From NCBI GenBank assembly GCA_016647705.1, contig CM028335.1, positions 4,087,501-4,151,500 of the forward strand: a stretch of DNA of 64,000 nt, read 5' to 3'. This stretch comes from Eucommia ulmoides (lineage: Eukaryota > Streptophyta > Magnoliopsida > Garryales > Eucommiaceae). The position numbers and the translations under genes are program-made. Of this stretch, positions 51,446 through 62,700 are shown piece after piece. A model generated the notes under the pieces. The model did not search any database, was not told the origin of the DNA, and was given only the letters and a program-made list of their open reading frames with translations. Position 1 is the stretch's first letter, and each line of letters starts with the position of its first letter.

Positions 51446-52655
51446 GTAGGATTGGCCCTCCTGACGAGAAGACAATTATGGCATAGTAGGATAATAAAAA
51501 TAATTTTTTAACTTGTCAAATTTTACTTGATCCATTAATCATCATAAAACTGTCCATTTTCAACAACCTCTTTTTTTTTTCAATTAATTACAAAAATATA
51601 ATTTCATAATTTATACAGAAGACAACAAACACCTTTAAATTTATATTTTTAATTCAACGACAATCCCTGTGATCCACGGCTAACACAGTACTCACCCAGA
51701 CTTATTTAATTTACTATTGACAAATTACACTTATAAAATGTCACCTAAGATGTTAATATGTTCAAATTGAAACTATAGAGACCAAAGTGAAATAATGATA
51801 ACAACACATGGGTGCAAAGTGTCAACCCACCGAAACATCTCTTTTTTTTCCAATCAAAATGAAACCACAACCTGAATAATAACAACTAAATATGCTGCAA
51901 CAACATGAAAACCAAAAATCATCATAGCCCCAATTAATTTCGCAGAATTGAAATAATTGTAAAACGTGAGGAGCCAAATGTGCAATTTGACAAACATCAC
52001 AATTACATAGACGCCCACCACAGACTTAAGGGACCAAAAATACAATTTCCCTAAACATTTTTTTCCATATTTGTGATAAGGTTGAAAAGAAAACTCTAAA
52101 GCTAATTATATTTGTGACAATGTAGAATGGATGTAGATATTTTTATTTTTATTTTTCAAATTCTTCTTTTTTCTGAATAGAATATATCCACCACCACCTT
52201 CTAATGCCAACTATCACCAACACCTTCTCAATTGAATACCCACCAACAACAGTTTAAGCATAATCAATAATCACTATACTTTGCCTAAAGATGCATAAGC
52301 TAAACATAAAACTGATTCTTTACTCAATTAACAAATAGCTTATTTCTGCATTTAAATAATATATATGGAAATGGGCATAATCTTACCACTATACCTAAAA
52401 TAATACTATGCAATTTAATCTATATCTAAATTCAACATGTCAACACATGAAACATGAATTTTTTAGAAGAAAAGTAAAGCGGCCTTGCAGTGCTTTGTAA
52501 AATTAATTATCCGATACCACTTTTCATATCGATATTTTTTTTGAATTAGTGAATTATACGAAAATTATTATATTTAAATATTACTTCACTTATTATGAGT
52601 AATGGGTATCATAATCCAAACCTAGGGCGGTCACAAACCTCACTCTGAAACCACC

Positions 52656-53943
52656 TGTAATGACTCAATTTCCTAGGGCCGTCACATAGTTTCTCCTCTT
52701 GGAGAATTATCACCAAAACCGTCTGACCAAAATTTCATTCTGTAAAATATGGTAAATTTATAATGTGATGGTGTCCAGTAATTAATAATTCGTCTTATGA
52801 AAATATTTTAATTTACAATGTGACGACGAAACTTATATTTGTTGAATTCACCAATTTTACAAACAGCGGCAATAATTTTAGTTGTCGATTTTACAACGGT
52901 AATTAATAAATATAATAATTACAATTTAAATCTAACCGAGTAACCAATAATTTATTCTAAATTAATCCATTAAATTTAAGATGTTACGACGATAGTTATA
53001 ACTAGCGAATTCACCGATTATACCGATAAATAATAAATATAATTATTATTTATATTTAGTATAAATTCTGGATATTCTAATTATATATATATATATTCAG
53101 AATACATAGTAGTCTCAGACATTAATAGTAGTGTCAAATTTACAAATATAATGTTGACGATATATAATCTACTATTATTAATAACCATTAGTTCATATTA
53201 TATATATGTATACTAAAATGTATATTTAATGGTGATATACTATTAAAGATCAAAATATAATCTGAGTACAATATCTATAAAATTTTCTGATATTCAAATA
53301 TTAGAAATTCAAATATGATTTTTATTATCGAATTCATCGATTCAGTTTTACAACACTAAATAGTAAATATAATTTTTTTACAAATAGAAATTCAACTAAA
53401 ATTTGTATCGCCGTTTCGCTCCCACCAGGCTTGCAATCAAAACTATGGGGTTATGAGTCAATGCTCAGTAGAACTTCAACCCCTCTAATACGTGCATTTC
53501 ATTATCATGACAAATAAACACCTTGACATGATTTTTACATAATTTTTATATAATCATAATTATTTCATGCAAACTAACAACGATAAATTCACCAACAATA
53601 ATAACGTAAATCACTCAATAGACATATTAAATACAAATATTATAGGAGTTAAAAATTCTACCTAAAATCCAAAGTCGAAATCCAAAACAAACTGCTCAAA
53701 ATCTTCTAATATGTGTGTGTGTGTGTGTGTGTGCTCGCGCGTGTGTGTTCAAAATCCGCAGCTCCAGTTTTTCCCTTTTTTTTTTTTTTCACTTTCTTCT
53801 TCTTCTTCTTCTTCTTCTTCTTTTACTTTTTTTTTTCCTTTTTTTTTTCTTGCCTAAAATCATGTGTCGGAACATAACTTAACATATATCTTATATATAT
53901 ATATATATAAGTGATCACCTTCTTCTTCTTCTTCTTCTTCTTC

Positions 53944-53986
<43 letters not shown>

Positions 53987-54320
53987 ACGTGTACATGTCC
54001 TTAACATCCAAGGATTATGTTTTTTTTTTTTTTTTTTTATCATCATTATTCACGACCACAATTCCTTGCTTAGTAATTAAGGATTAAAAATTACATTTAA
54101 TCCCCCATAAAATAAAATATAAATTATACTCCAAAATTCTTTAAAATATATTTTAAATAACACATTAGTCCCAAAACTTCTAAAATCTATTTAAAATAAA
54201 TATTTAACTCAAAAAAATCATCAAATATTATTTGTACCACAAATTCGCAAAACAATCCAAAAAATATTAAACTTTTATATAAAGTAATGTTTTCAAAAAT
54301 ATAAATTTTCGGGTATTACA
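52656..54320 (-). repeat. 5' LTR of the non-autonomous element
   Basis: 1,665 bp, bounded by TGTAATGACTC and GGGTATTACA. The primer-binding-site-like string is immediately to its left. It contains simple repeats that the partner LTR has only in short form: (TG)n at about 53,712-53,732, (TTC)n near 53,803-53,821 and a compound (TTC)n(TTA)n at about 53,922-53,986. Confidence 0.9.
53922..53986. repeat. Compound (TTC)n(TTA)n microsatellite
   Basis: About eight TTC units followed by thirteen or more TTA units inside the right LTR. The same position in the partner LTR (about 49,400) has no TTC run and only five to six TTA units, so the expansion happened after the element inserted or the short form is a contraction. 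Confidence 0.92.
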
Positions 54321-56395
54321 CCTTGGGCATTCTTGTAGATAATCATGTAGTTGACCCATGTCAGCTAAACGCTTAATCTCCTTTTTGAGCTCCTAGTAAC
54401 AGTCATCCGTGTTGTAACCATGATCCTTCTAGAAATCACAGTATTTAAATATGTTCTTCCTGTTGGATTTAGTAGTCTACTTGGGTGGCCACTGAATTAC
54501 TTCCAAAGCACGTATCTCATGTAGAATTCTTGAAATCGGCATTTGCAGACCAAGAAGATTTGGCTCTTAATGAGCTTTTGATCTGAGATTCGAACTCTTT
54601 GCTTGATCTTTACGCCTATATGTTGTACTGACTTTCGCCTTGCCGCCATCCTTTTCATTCTTCCTGGGATTGATCTTTGAAAGATCATCTACCTTCTCTG
54701 GCGAGCTTAACGTCCTCCAATTTCATGTAGGGTTTGGCTTTTTCTATCAACTCCGACATGCTCTTGGGACTCTTCTTGGTTAAGGAGTCTTAAAAACGAC
54801 TAGGACGTAACCCTGAGGTGAACGCATTAATGATGAAATTGGTGTCACAACCCACAATGCACGTTAACTCCTCATTAAATCAGCTCATATATTGGCTCAG
54901 AGTTTATCCCTTTGCTTAACATAAGGCAAGCAAAAAATTAGGACCCTTCATTAGTTTTTGACAGGTTATGAAACGGTTGATAAACATTTTTCCAAACTCC
55001 TGGAACGACGTGATAGAGTTTGGAGGAAGCGTATTCAACCATTCGAGGGCTAAGCCCTTCAAAGTGGTAGCAAAAGCTCTATAGAGTGTGGAGTCACTTG
55101 AACCATAAAGATTCATTGCATACTTGAATTGGCGGATATAATCCACTGGATCTGCTCTCCCATCATACTTCTCGAACTTTGTGGGATCAAATTTTTCAGA
55201 GAGCAGGACAAAAAGGATATGTGGAGAAAAAGGCATCTCAGTGCCTTTCAACAGTGTGTCCAGTTCATCCAACGGTTGACATTTTTCCACTTTACTTTTG
55301 ATCTGCCGATGTGAGACAATAGTCTCAATTCAGCTGTAACCTCTTCTCTCTGGCTTATGACATCTATCTTCTTGAGTAGGTCTCTTCTCATGAGACTGAG
55401 GATTAGCAAAACCAGGAGACCCTACTTCTTCTCGAATTTCACAATTAGTTGCTGGGGATTGCAACTTGCTCTCAGCAATTATCCTTGCCATGCACTTGAT
55501 CATTTCAACTATCTCAGCCATTTTTGCAATAAGAGCATCAATTTTGGCGTCATTGTTTAGCATGGTTGGTGGAAGATCAGTCTGAACCTCCTCATGCTGC
55601 TCCATTAGAATTTATGCACCAGATAGCGGTGGTAAGTCGTTGCCTCGACTCGTTCCTGCCGCTCTTATTCGTAACTGCCTCATAGTCATGATGGAAAGCT
55701 TCTATGTTAGCGTTTCCCACAGAGGCATCAAATAATGTTGCCAAAAAATTTCCAACATGTGTAATAGCTCTGTATGTGCTAGAAATCTCTTCACCTTCCA
55801 ATTGCTACCTGCAAAACCGTGGGTTCTAATGAGGGACACCGGTGTGGTGTCGGCCAAAGACCCTTCAACGTGAAAATAAGTTGATCTGGTATATAGAGAA
55901 AATTGTACACAGATTGAATCGTAAGAATTACCAATCCTCTCTACCCTTTTTATAGGTTCAATTATATGTAACCATAACCTTGGAGAAGTCGACAGCTCTC
56001 TGATACGCTCCTAACGGCTTGGGAGATCACCAGTATCCCCATGATCTTAGGAGATATATTTGTAACGGTCTCCATTAATCATGGGCCGTTATAGTCTATC
56101 TGATTTGTCTTCTCAAGTGTAGGGGAGTCGTTTAGGTTGGGCTGATTTGTTAGCTCTTAGGCCTTTGACACCATAGGCTTAAATATACCCAGATACAGGC
56201 CTCCTTATAAGGCCATTGATCTTGCTCAAAAGATCGCTGAGGTGACCACCCAAATAGGTATGTCATGCTTTGGTCCAGATAATCCATTAAGTCTGTCTAT
56301 TACGGATCAGAATTCATACCCAGTCTGACCCATTTAAAGTTAAATGCCTATGTCAGTTATGAGCGGGAGTTTTTCCATATCAATGTCCATTATGT

Positions 56396-56745
56396 CTAAG
56401 GTTGTATGTTCTGGTGATGGATGCATGTTAGGGAAAAGATGGCATTTTGAACCCATGACTTGGGAGATTCCGGTGCGAAATAGGTGTGGTCATGGCCTAT
56501 GGAGTCACCGCCTAGACTGACGGCGACCTTGACTTTCAGGTGGTTATTTTTTATGGAGGCAATAAAGGAATCAGATGGGTGGATGGTTTCCCAAAAGACA
56601 TTGAACTTGTCGGCAGTGGGGGGATGGGCAGTGGTTGTCAGTGGTGTAGTCGACCGCGAAGGCAAGGAAGAATTCGATTTTTGGGTTAATCAAAATGTCA
56701 GTGAGCTTGATTGAAACCGACTCGGCGTCGATGTATTTCCGGCAT
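56396..56745 (-). pseudogene. Fragment of a GH18 chitinase-2-like gene
   Basis: Minus-strand reading from about 56,745: YIDAESVSIKLTDILINPKI and EFFLAFAVDYTT, then after a one-base frame change in a run of G/C at about 56,617-56,623, KFNVFWETIHPSDSFIASIK and HLKVKVAVSLGGDSIGHDHT, to SPKSWVQNAIFSLT. This matches my memory of plant class III-type GH18 chitinase-2-like and narbonin-related proteins, in which the SLGG motif lies on a core beta strand ahead of the catalytic DGIDIDYE motif. The catalytic motif is not present: similarity stops at about 56,415. Both ends of the gene are missing and only about 110 of some 300 residues remain. No promoter or introns are seen. Confidence 0.75.
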
Positions 56746-56849
56746 TAATATTTAGAGGTTTTAAATCGAACCATAACAAAGTTATTGAACTACGTAAAGA
56801 TGTATCAATTTTAAAATAAATGGTTTAAAATAGAATTTGCTTAAATAAT

Positions 56850-57235
56850 AATGTGTTTGCTTATTTAGTGGTGGGTCTTATTTTTTTGTTGATTTTTTAA
56901 ATTTATTTTTTAATATTATTTTTTTTTTAAAAGATAATGTTCAAGAAAATGTTATATTTTTTATTCCTCGAATCATCATCCTTTGTCCACATAGAATACA
57001 ATTCAAAAGGAGTATAAATTTAGACATCTCACCGACTCAACAATCCGCAATGACTCTTTCAACCTCTTTGACTCTCTTAAAAAACGAGAAAAGAAAAATA
57101 ATGTGTGATATTTTGAATTCACTATACAATCGATGGTTAAAAAAGATTGAGTAATGTCGAAAATTTTGTAGAAGAATTTTGTGACTAAATAATTTTTGAG
57201 AGCATTATAATAACAGTATTTATTCTCTATTTAAT
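56850..57235. repeat. GSTU downstream flank, copy 4 (no GST attached)
   Basis: Runs in parallel with 15,255-15,540: TGTGTTTGCTTATTTAGTNGT, GATAATGTTCAAGAAAATGT, CTCGAATCATCATCCTTTGT and AATACAATTCAAAAGGAGT. It also shares with 39,060-39,290 the blocks CAATGACTCTTTCAA and GGTTAAAAAAGATTGAGT. The sequence before it is unrelated to GST coding exons. It is best explained as the trace of a further GSTU copy whose coding part is gone. Confidence 0.72.
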
Positions 57236-57239
57236 ATTT

Positions 57240-58070
57240 TACCACTGGTAGTTTTTCTATGAGAAAATAATTTTTTTGGTTCCTGACAAATAACTGAGAT
57301 ACTCAATTGGCTTTCGGTATTTGCAACTCTACACATTGGGTCTTTGATATTTTAAAATTGTTTGAAATTGACTCATGAGGCGGATTCTATTAAGTCAAAA
57401 TAATAGTTAATGTCTTATTAAAGGCATTTTAGCCATTTAATTCTTCTTTAATTATTAACACTTATTTAAAAAAGAAATTGAAAAGGTCTAAAGTCTCTAA
57501 ACCACACGGGAGGTAAAGTGCAATTAAAACTCTCTCCCCCTCAGCCTCTTGTCTCTCTCACACTCCCACTCTGCAAAGTGTTGCACTATGTGTGTGTGTT
57601 TCTGTGTGTGAATCGATCGATCGCGTTCGTCGCCATTTTGATATCCAAGTTCGCCGACTCCATTTCACGAACCATCTGCATCACAAAGTTTCTCACTGAT
57701 CTCGCCGCATTCTCACGAAGTTTCTCGCGATCCAAGCTCGCCGAATTCACGCCATCGAGAAGCAAGAAAGACCCACTTGCGTTGAGCTCCTCCCAAAATT
57801 GATAAATCCCACCGTCCAACCCCTCTCTCTTATCTCATCTCTACTCTCTCTCTAAATATACATACATACGCGCGCACATATATATATATATTAAAAAAAA
57901 AAAACCAAAACAAAGCACGAATCTAGAGATCAGAAGCTTGGATATATAGATCTAACCACGGATCTATAGATCCATGCTTGAATTTGACACACACATACAT
58001 ATACATGAAGACGGGGAACAGGGGAACGGGATTAGAGTGGGGATGGAATATGGGACTGTTGGATGGCTGA
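57240..58070. other. Intergenic sequence with TC-rich, leader-like patch
   Basis: The patch at 57,510-57,850 is less AT-rich and has overlapping open frames on both strands (plus 57,518-57,802; minus 57,819-57,586). Neither shows a domain I recognise, and codon-level evidence is lacking. The CTCTCTCTC tracts, the TATATATATA run (about 57,881-57,891) and GATCTATAGATC near 57,960 are simple-sequence or palindromic features. It could be an old gene leader, but that is unproven. Confidence 0.4.
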
Positions 58071-58074
58071 AGCA

Positions 58075-58638
58075 GGGGTGGGGTGAGGATGGGTTTGCCA
58101 TCACCGGAGTAAGGATGGGGGTGAGGAGACGAACAGGTTACGCTCAGGGGGTTCGCCGTTTCGTCGTCCCCATTGCCGAAAAGTGATGGCCTTGGTCCGT
58201 TGATGGTTGCAGGAGCAGAAGAGGGAATGGTGAAATGAAAACAAAAAATACACTTTTTACCCTTACAGTTTGGATAATTTCTTAAATTCATCCATAGAAT
58301 TAGGTTTAATAAAATGACAGATTTACCCTTAATTGCAAAGTGTAATGATACAATTACCCTTAACCTCTGCTTAAAAGTTTGACAAAGTTAAGGGTAATTT
58401 TGTCATGTTATTAAACCTAATTCAATGGGTCAATTTAAGAAATTATCCAAACTTTAAGGGTAAAAAGGTATTTTTTGTTTTCATTTCACCATCTCCTCTT
58501 CTCCTCCTGCAACCATCAACGGATCAAGGCCATCACTTTTTGGCAATGGCGACGACGAAATGGCAAACCCCCCTAGCGTGACCTGTTCATCTCCTCACCC
58601 CCATCCCTGCTCCTGTGGATGGCAAACGTATCCCCACA
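58075..58638. repeat. Fold-back (inverted repeat) element of about 560 bp
   Basis: The left arm (about 58,075-58,340) and right arm (about 58,375-58,638) are inverted copies with roughly 85-90 percent identity by eye. Matched blocks include GATGGGGGTGAGGAGACGAA with TTCATCTCCTCACCCCCATC, and GTTGATGGTTGCAGGAG with CTCCTGCAACCATCAAC. The centre, near 58,358, is a short AT-rich spacer. The outer thirds are GC-rich and the inner parts AT-rich. No transposase. It could be a MITE-like or FB-type element; a transcript would form a long hairpin. Confidence 0.82.
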
Positions 58639-58639
58639 G

Positions 58640-59715
58640 CTTACATCAAATCAATTTTTAAGCATTTTTTTGTTGCATATAGTTAGCTTTATGCCTGAAA
58701 ATGCAGTCTCAAAAAAGGATCTTGAAGAACCTATTTCAATTATACATACCCAAATATTTCATATATCTGCCAATAAGCCATTGGATTGTGTCAAAGTGAA
58801 ACTCTCTCTCTCCTCTTTTTTTTTTTTTTTTTTGTTAAAGTTAAAGGATAATTAATAAAAAAAAAAAAAAATCTTCTATGATGATGGAAGATTAATATTA
58901 TAATGCTACTAGATATTTCAGTTATAGATTTTTTTCTTCTATAGATTTTTCGAATTTCAGCATATGCTACTAGATCAATGAACAATTTCAACTATAAATT
59001 GACTCAAATTAGTGCATAATATTGTTCCAGTTTGTAACGGAAATTCATATTTATATTGTTTGATTTTCAATTTCTTTTTTGTTTGAATGTTTGTCTTTTC
59101 TTTTCTCTACTGTTTGTTTGATTGCATCACGTGCAAGGTGTGGTTGCACATGCCCATCTTGCACGTGAGAGCGGGTGTTCAAATTTGTGAAATTTCTCAA
59201 AGTAGTATACATGAAAGGAATTACTCCGCTTGACACTATATAATTTTAAATTAGAATCTCCTAACAGGGATAATATCTTAGTGTTTATGTATATGGATTG
59301 AGAAAAACCGGGTGAAGTCATACTCTTCGATCTCTTAAAATATAAATCTTAATAAATCTCTTAATAGGGTGATTATTATGAGATCATGTTGATTATTATG
59401 AGATAGCCTGTATCGTAGGTAAATGGAGATTTGGAAAAAACGGTAAGACATACAATTTTTTCTTTTTACTGTGTTTAGATTAACCCAATATAATATAGAT
59501 TTTTTATATTTTCATAACTCATTGAAATTAGATACGATTTCTTCGAGAAAGAAACGTGGAGATTGTTATTCGTGATGAGGTGGATTACAATGCAATACAA
59601 GTTTCAAAGATAATTTCTATGTGAATATCATGCACTAAGTAACAATGGATATACAATGTTCATTAATGCATTTTATTATTATTATATTAATTACAATTGA
59701 CATATCTATTATAAA
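58640..59715. other. Intergenic sequence, no supported feature
   Basis: AT-rich with T and A runs at 58,816-58,833 and 58,857-58,871. A CACGTG-containing inverted pair (GTGCAAGGTGTGGTTGCACA and TCTTGCACGTGAG, about 59,130-59,168) forms a possible stem. No gene or transposon ends recognised; the left end of the Helitron that follows must lie in or before this stretch, but I could not place it. Confidence 0.4.
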
Positions 59716-59728
59716 CCAGCGAAAGCAA

Positions 59729-62700
59729 ATGGAAAAAGAGAATCAAAATGCAAGTGCAAAGGGAAAAGAAAAGGTGAATGAAACTTCTAATGTGGTATGT
59801 CGTTTGTAACAATTTTTTTATTTTTTTTTGTGCCAACATGGAATTGTATATTTTGTTTTAATAAAAAATAAATTCTTATAAATTTGTGAGATATGAATTA
59901 AAGATCAATGACAATAAGAAATAATTATTTGCTTTATTATTTTACGTATGTGCATGTCCTTCAAAGTTTAGTCTGTGATATATTGAAATGATTAAATTTA
60001 ATTTCTTTAGCCATTCTATTCGTTATGAAAGTGTAACTTATTACGTCACGATATCTATTGATTTTTTTGAATTAAATTTTTAAAAAATGAATATCAAATA
60101 TTTTTTGGTTGATGTTAAAAGATATCTGAATTTTTAAAAATCAAGTCAATAACTTTTTAAAAGTTTTGTGACAATCTTTTAATTCAATATTAAATCTTTT
60201 TTAATTCATAAATTTAAATTAATATCGTCAAATATCATATGAGAGTTTTCCTTTTTTATTTTAATTAAAATAGGTAACCATTGAAAACAACTTTTCCAAA
60301 GCCGCAAAAGCCCAACGAGCATGTAAGGAAAAAGAAAAATATAATCGACAATTTATTGGAGAGTCATCTACGCCTGCATCAAAACGTAGAATTATTGAAC
60401 ATTCCGATGTTAGTGCAATGACTTCTTTATGTTCACATACACGAGTACATGTGGATATAAGTATTAAACAAAATACTACGTCTGGAATGAATAGTAGAAT
60501 TACCACCACCATTAATGATTTGTCTCAATCTTAGAAAACAAATTTTGTCAGCAATAAGCGTTGATGACGTTACAGCAACCGAAGAGATAGATTTACCACA
60601 AGAGAATTTCCGGTAATAGATTTAAAGTCATATTATCTAAAAATCTAAAAATGTGTAATTCACATGCATTATTTTAAAAAAATAAAAATAAATTAATTTT
60701 AGTTCCTTTATATATGTAGGTCAACTACTACAGAAGAATATTTGCATGATGAACAAGATACTGTTGCGTTCGAAAATTCTTCTCTAATTAACCCTTCTGT
60801 TCATATAAATTCAAGTCGCCGTTATCTCTGACTAATGGATGTTATTTGTTCATATTGTTCTGCGTTACAATGGATGGATGAAATATTGACAAAGTCATTG
60901 CTTAGGAGTCCTTTGTTTGGTACATGTTGTTTGCAAGGAAAAGTTAAATTACCTTTACTTTTTATGCCCTTTCCGACGCGTAAATCACTATATGATGGTA
61001 ATGATGAAAAGTCTAAATCTTTACGCCGCCACACTCGGGAATATAATGCAACAAATGTTTTAACGAGTGTTGGTGCTAAGTTGGATGAGGGGGTTCTCAA
61101 TGGTAGAGGTCCGAACACGTTTGTAATACATGGACAATTGCAGCATAGGATTAGAGCACTAATTCCAGACACAGGAAGAGATGCAGTTTACTCTCAGTTG
61201 TACATTAATGTTGAAGTTTGTTCTGGAATAATATGCGTGAAATATGTTCACAAGTACATTTATAAAGGAGATGATCAGATAACAATAATGGTGGGAGAAG
61301 CGGACAAAATCAAGCAATATCTCGATGCAAGATATATTGGACCAATTGAAGCAGCATGGAGATTATTAGGTTTCATTTTACATGAAAAACTTCCAAATAT
61401 TGTTTGATTGACACTTCATTTACCTGGAATGCACCATGTGGTATTTGATCCTGATGAAGAAATTGATTCGATTATTTCATGAGCTCAAAGGCAAGTAACA
61501 ACACTTACTGCTTTTTTCAAATATTATGGATCACATGAAGATGCGCATGCTTATACATATGAAGAATTTCCTTAGTATTTTGTTTGGGATAAATCTCATA
61601 CGATATTGAAAGTAAGACAACGTGGGTTTGCAATTGAAAGAATGTACTTTGCATATCTAAATTCTGGAGAATTGTTTTATTTGCAATTACTATTGACTGT
61701 TGTTAAAGGACTACAATCATTTGAGTGCTTACGTACATTTAATAATGTTCAACATCTGACATTCAAAGCTGCATGTGTTATAAGTGGCACTTCATTTATC
61801 TGGAATGCACCATGTGGTGTTGGATTCATGTAAACTGTAGGATCAATTTTCACCATATGTCTGTGATAACCTATCTCACAAAATTCGCACAAAATTTAGA
61901 TTCTCTAATCGGACCGCAATTCAAATTAAAGATTATGGTTTGTATCTTCTAAATAAACTTTTACAAGAATTAGGAAAGAGTTTAGTTGATTTCCTATCCA
62001 TGCCCAAACCTGTTCATAATTGGAGAATGATTGTTGGTAACAGACTAATATGGAAACATCGACAATTAGAAAGCATAGCACAGGATTTGAATGTCCAAGT
62101 TAATATTGATCACCTAAATAATTGTCAACGATCTGCTTGTGATTCAATTATGTCTTCATTACTTGGTAATAAGGGAGAGACATTCTTTTTAAATGGTGGC
62201 GCTGGTACTGGAAAGACTTTTTTGTACAACATGATTGCAACAAAATGTCGTAACCTTGGTTATGTTGTCATTACTGTTGTTTTGTTCGGTATTGCATCGC
62301 TACTTCTGCAAGGAGGCAGAACTGTACATTCTACGTTTCGCACCCCTTTAAATATCCTTGAAAACTAGATTTGCGGATTTAGTAAGCAATAATTGCAGGT
62401 GGAATTGTTTAGAGAAACTAAATTAATAATTTGGAATGAGGTCTTAATGTAGCATAGGTATTGCATTGAATCGGTAGATCGCACACTTCAAGATATAAGA
62501 GATAACACAAATCCATTTGGGGGTATCACTGTTGTACTTGGTGGAGATTTCAAACAAATATTACCCATTATACCCAAAGGCGTTCGTAAACAAATTGTGG
62601 GTGTTTCGCTTAATCGGTCTAACCTTTAGAACTTCATTAAGGTGTTAACTCTATATCTCAACATGCGCTTGAGTAGCACAAATACTGAAAATGATGAGTT

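Larger units (their letters stand above)
48200..54320 (-). mobile_element. Non-autonomous LTR element inserted in the Tat-like Gypsy element
   Basis: Two direct LTRs, 52,656-54,320 (5' in the minus orientation) and about 48,200-49,755 (3'), enclose 2.9 kb. The right LTR starts TGTAATGACTCAATTTCC and ends GGGTATTACA. Next to it (52,641-52,655, minus strand) is GGTGGTTTCAGAGTG, close to the tRNA-Met primer-binding site, and next to the other LTR is the purine tract AAGGGAGATAGAT (minus strand). The interior has no gag or pol in any frame, only tandem repeats at 50.38-50.60 and 51.10-51.45 kb. Same LTR family as the solo LTR at 7.5 kb. The outer edge of the left LTR is not sharp and no target duplication could be confirmed. 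LTR differences of about one in ten bases by eye suggest an old insertion. Confidence 0.87.
46880..56380 (-). mobile_element. Gypsy LTR retrotransposon, Tat-like, broken, split by another LTR element
   Basis: A fossil element on the minus strand in two blocks. The right block (54,321 to about 56,380) holds probable LTR/leader sequence (roughly 55,800-56,380), then gag (about 55,800-54,330; EKFDPTKFEKYDGRADPVDY and the FGKMFINRF pattern are readable). The left block (about 48,200-46,880) holds the aspartic protease region (about 48,066-47,518; VRRILIDNGSSANIVFVSTL, NAILGHLWL) and the start of reverse transcriptase (about 47,290-46,890; RRIYVDFIDLNQACPKDCYP). The gag and protease style matches the Tat/Ogre group. 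The rest of pol and the 3' LTR are not seen. It is broken with many interruptions and looks old. The element at 48.2-54.3 kb lies between gag and protease. Confidence 0.85.

Noticed and set aside
50756-51475. Minus-strand open frames with tyrosine- and isoleucine-rich products
   Set aside because: They are translations of the 46-bp tandem array and a poly(T) run in a gene-less LTR element interior.
57518-57819. Opposed open frames of 94 and 77 codons
   Set aside because: No recognisable domain and no supporting signals; neither strand is preferred. Kept only as a leader-like patch in the intergenic entry.
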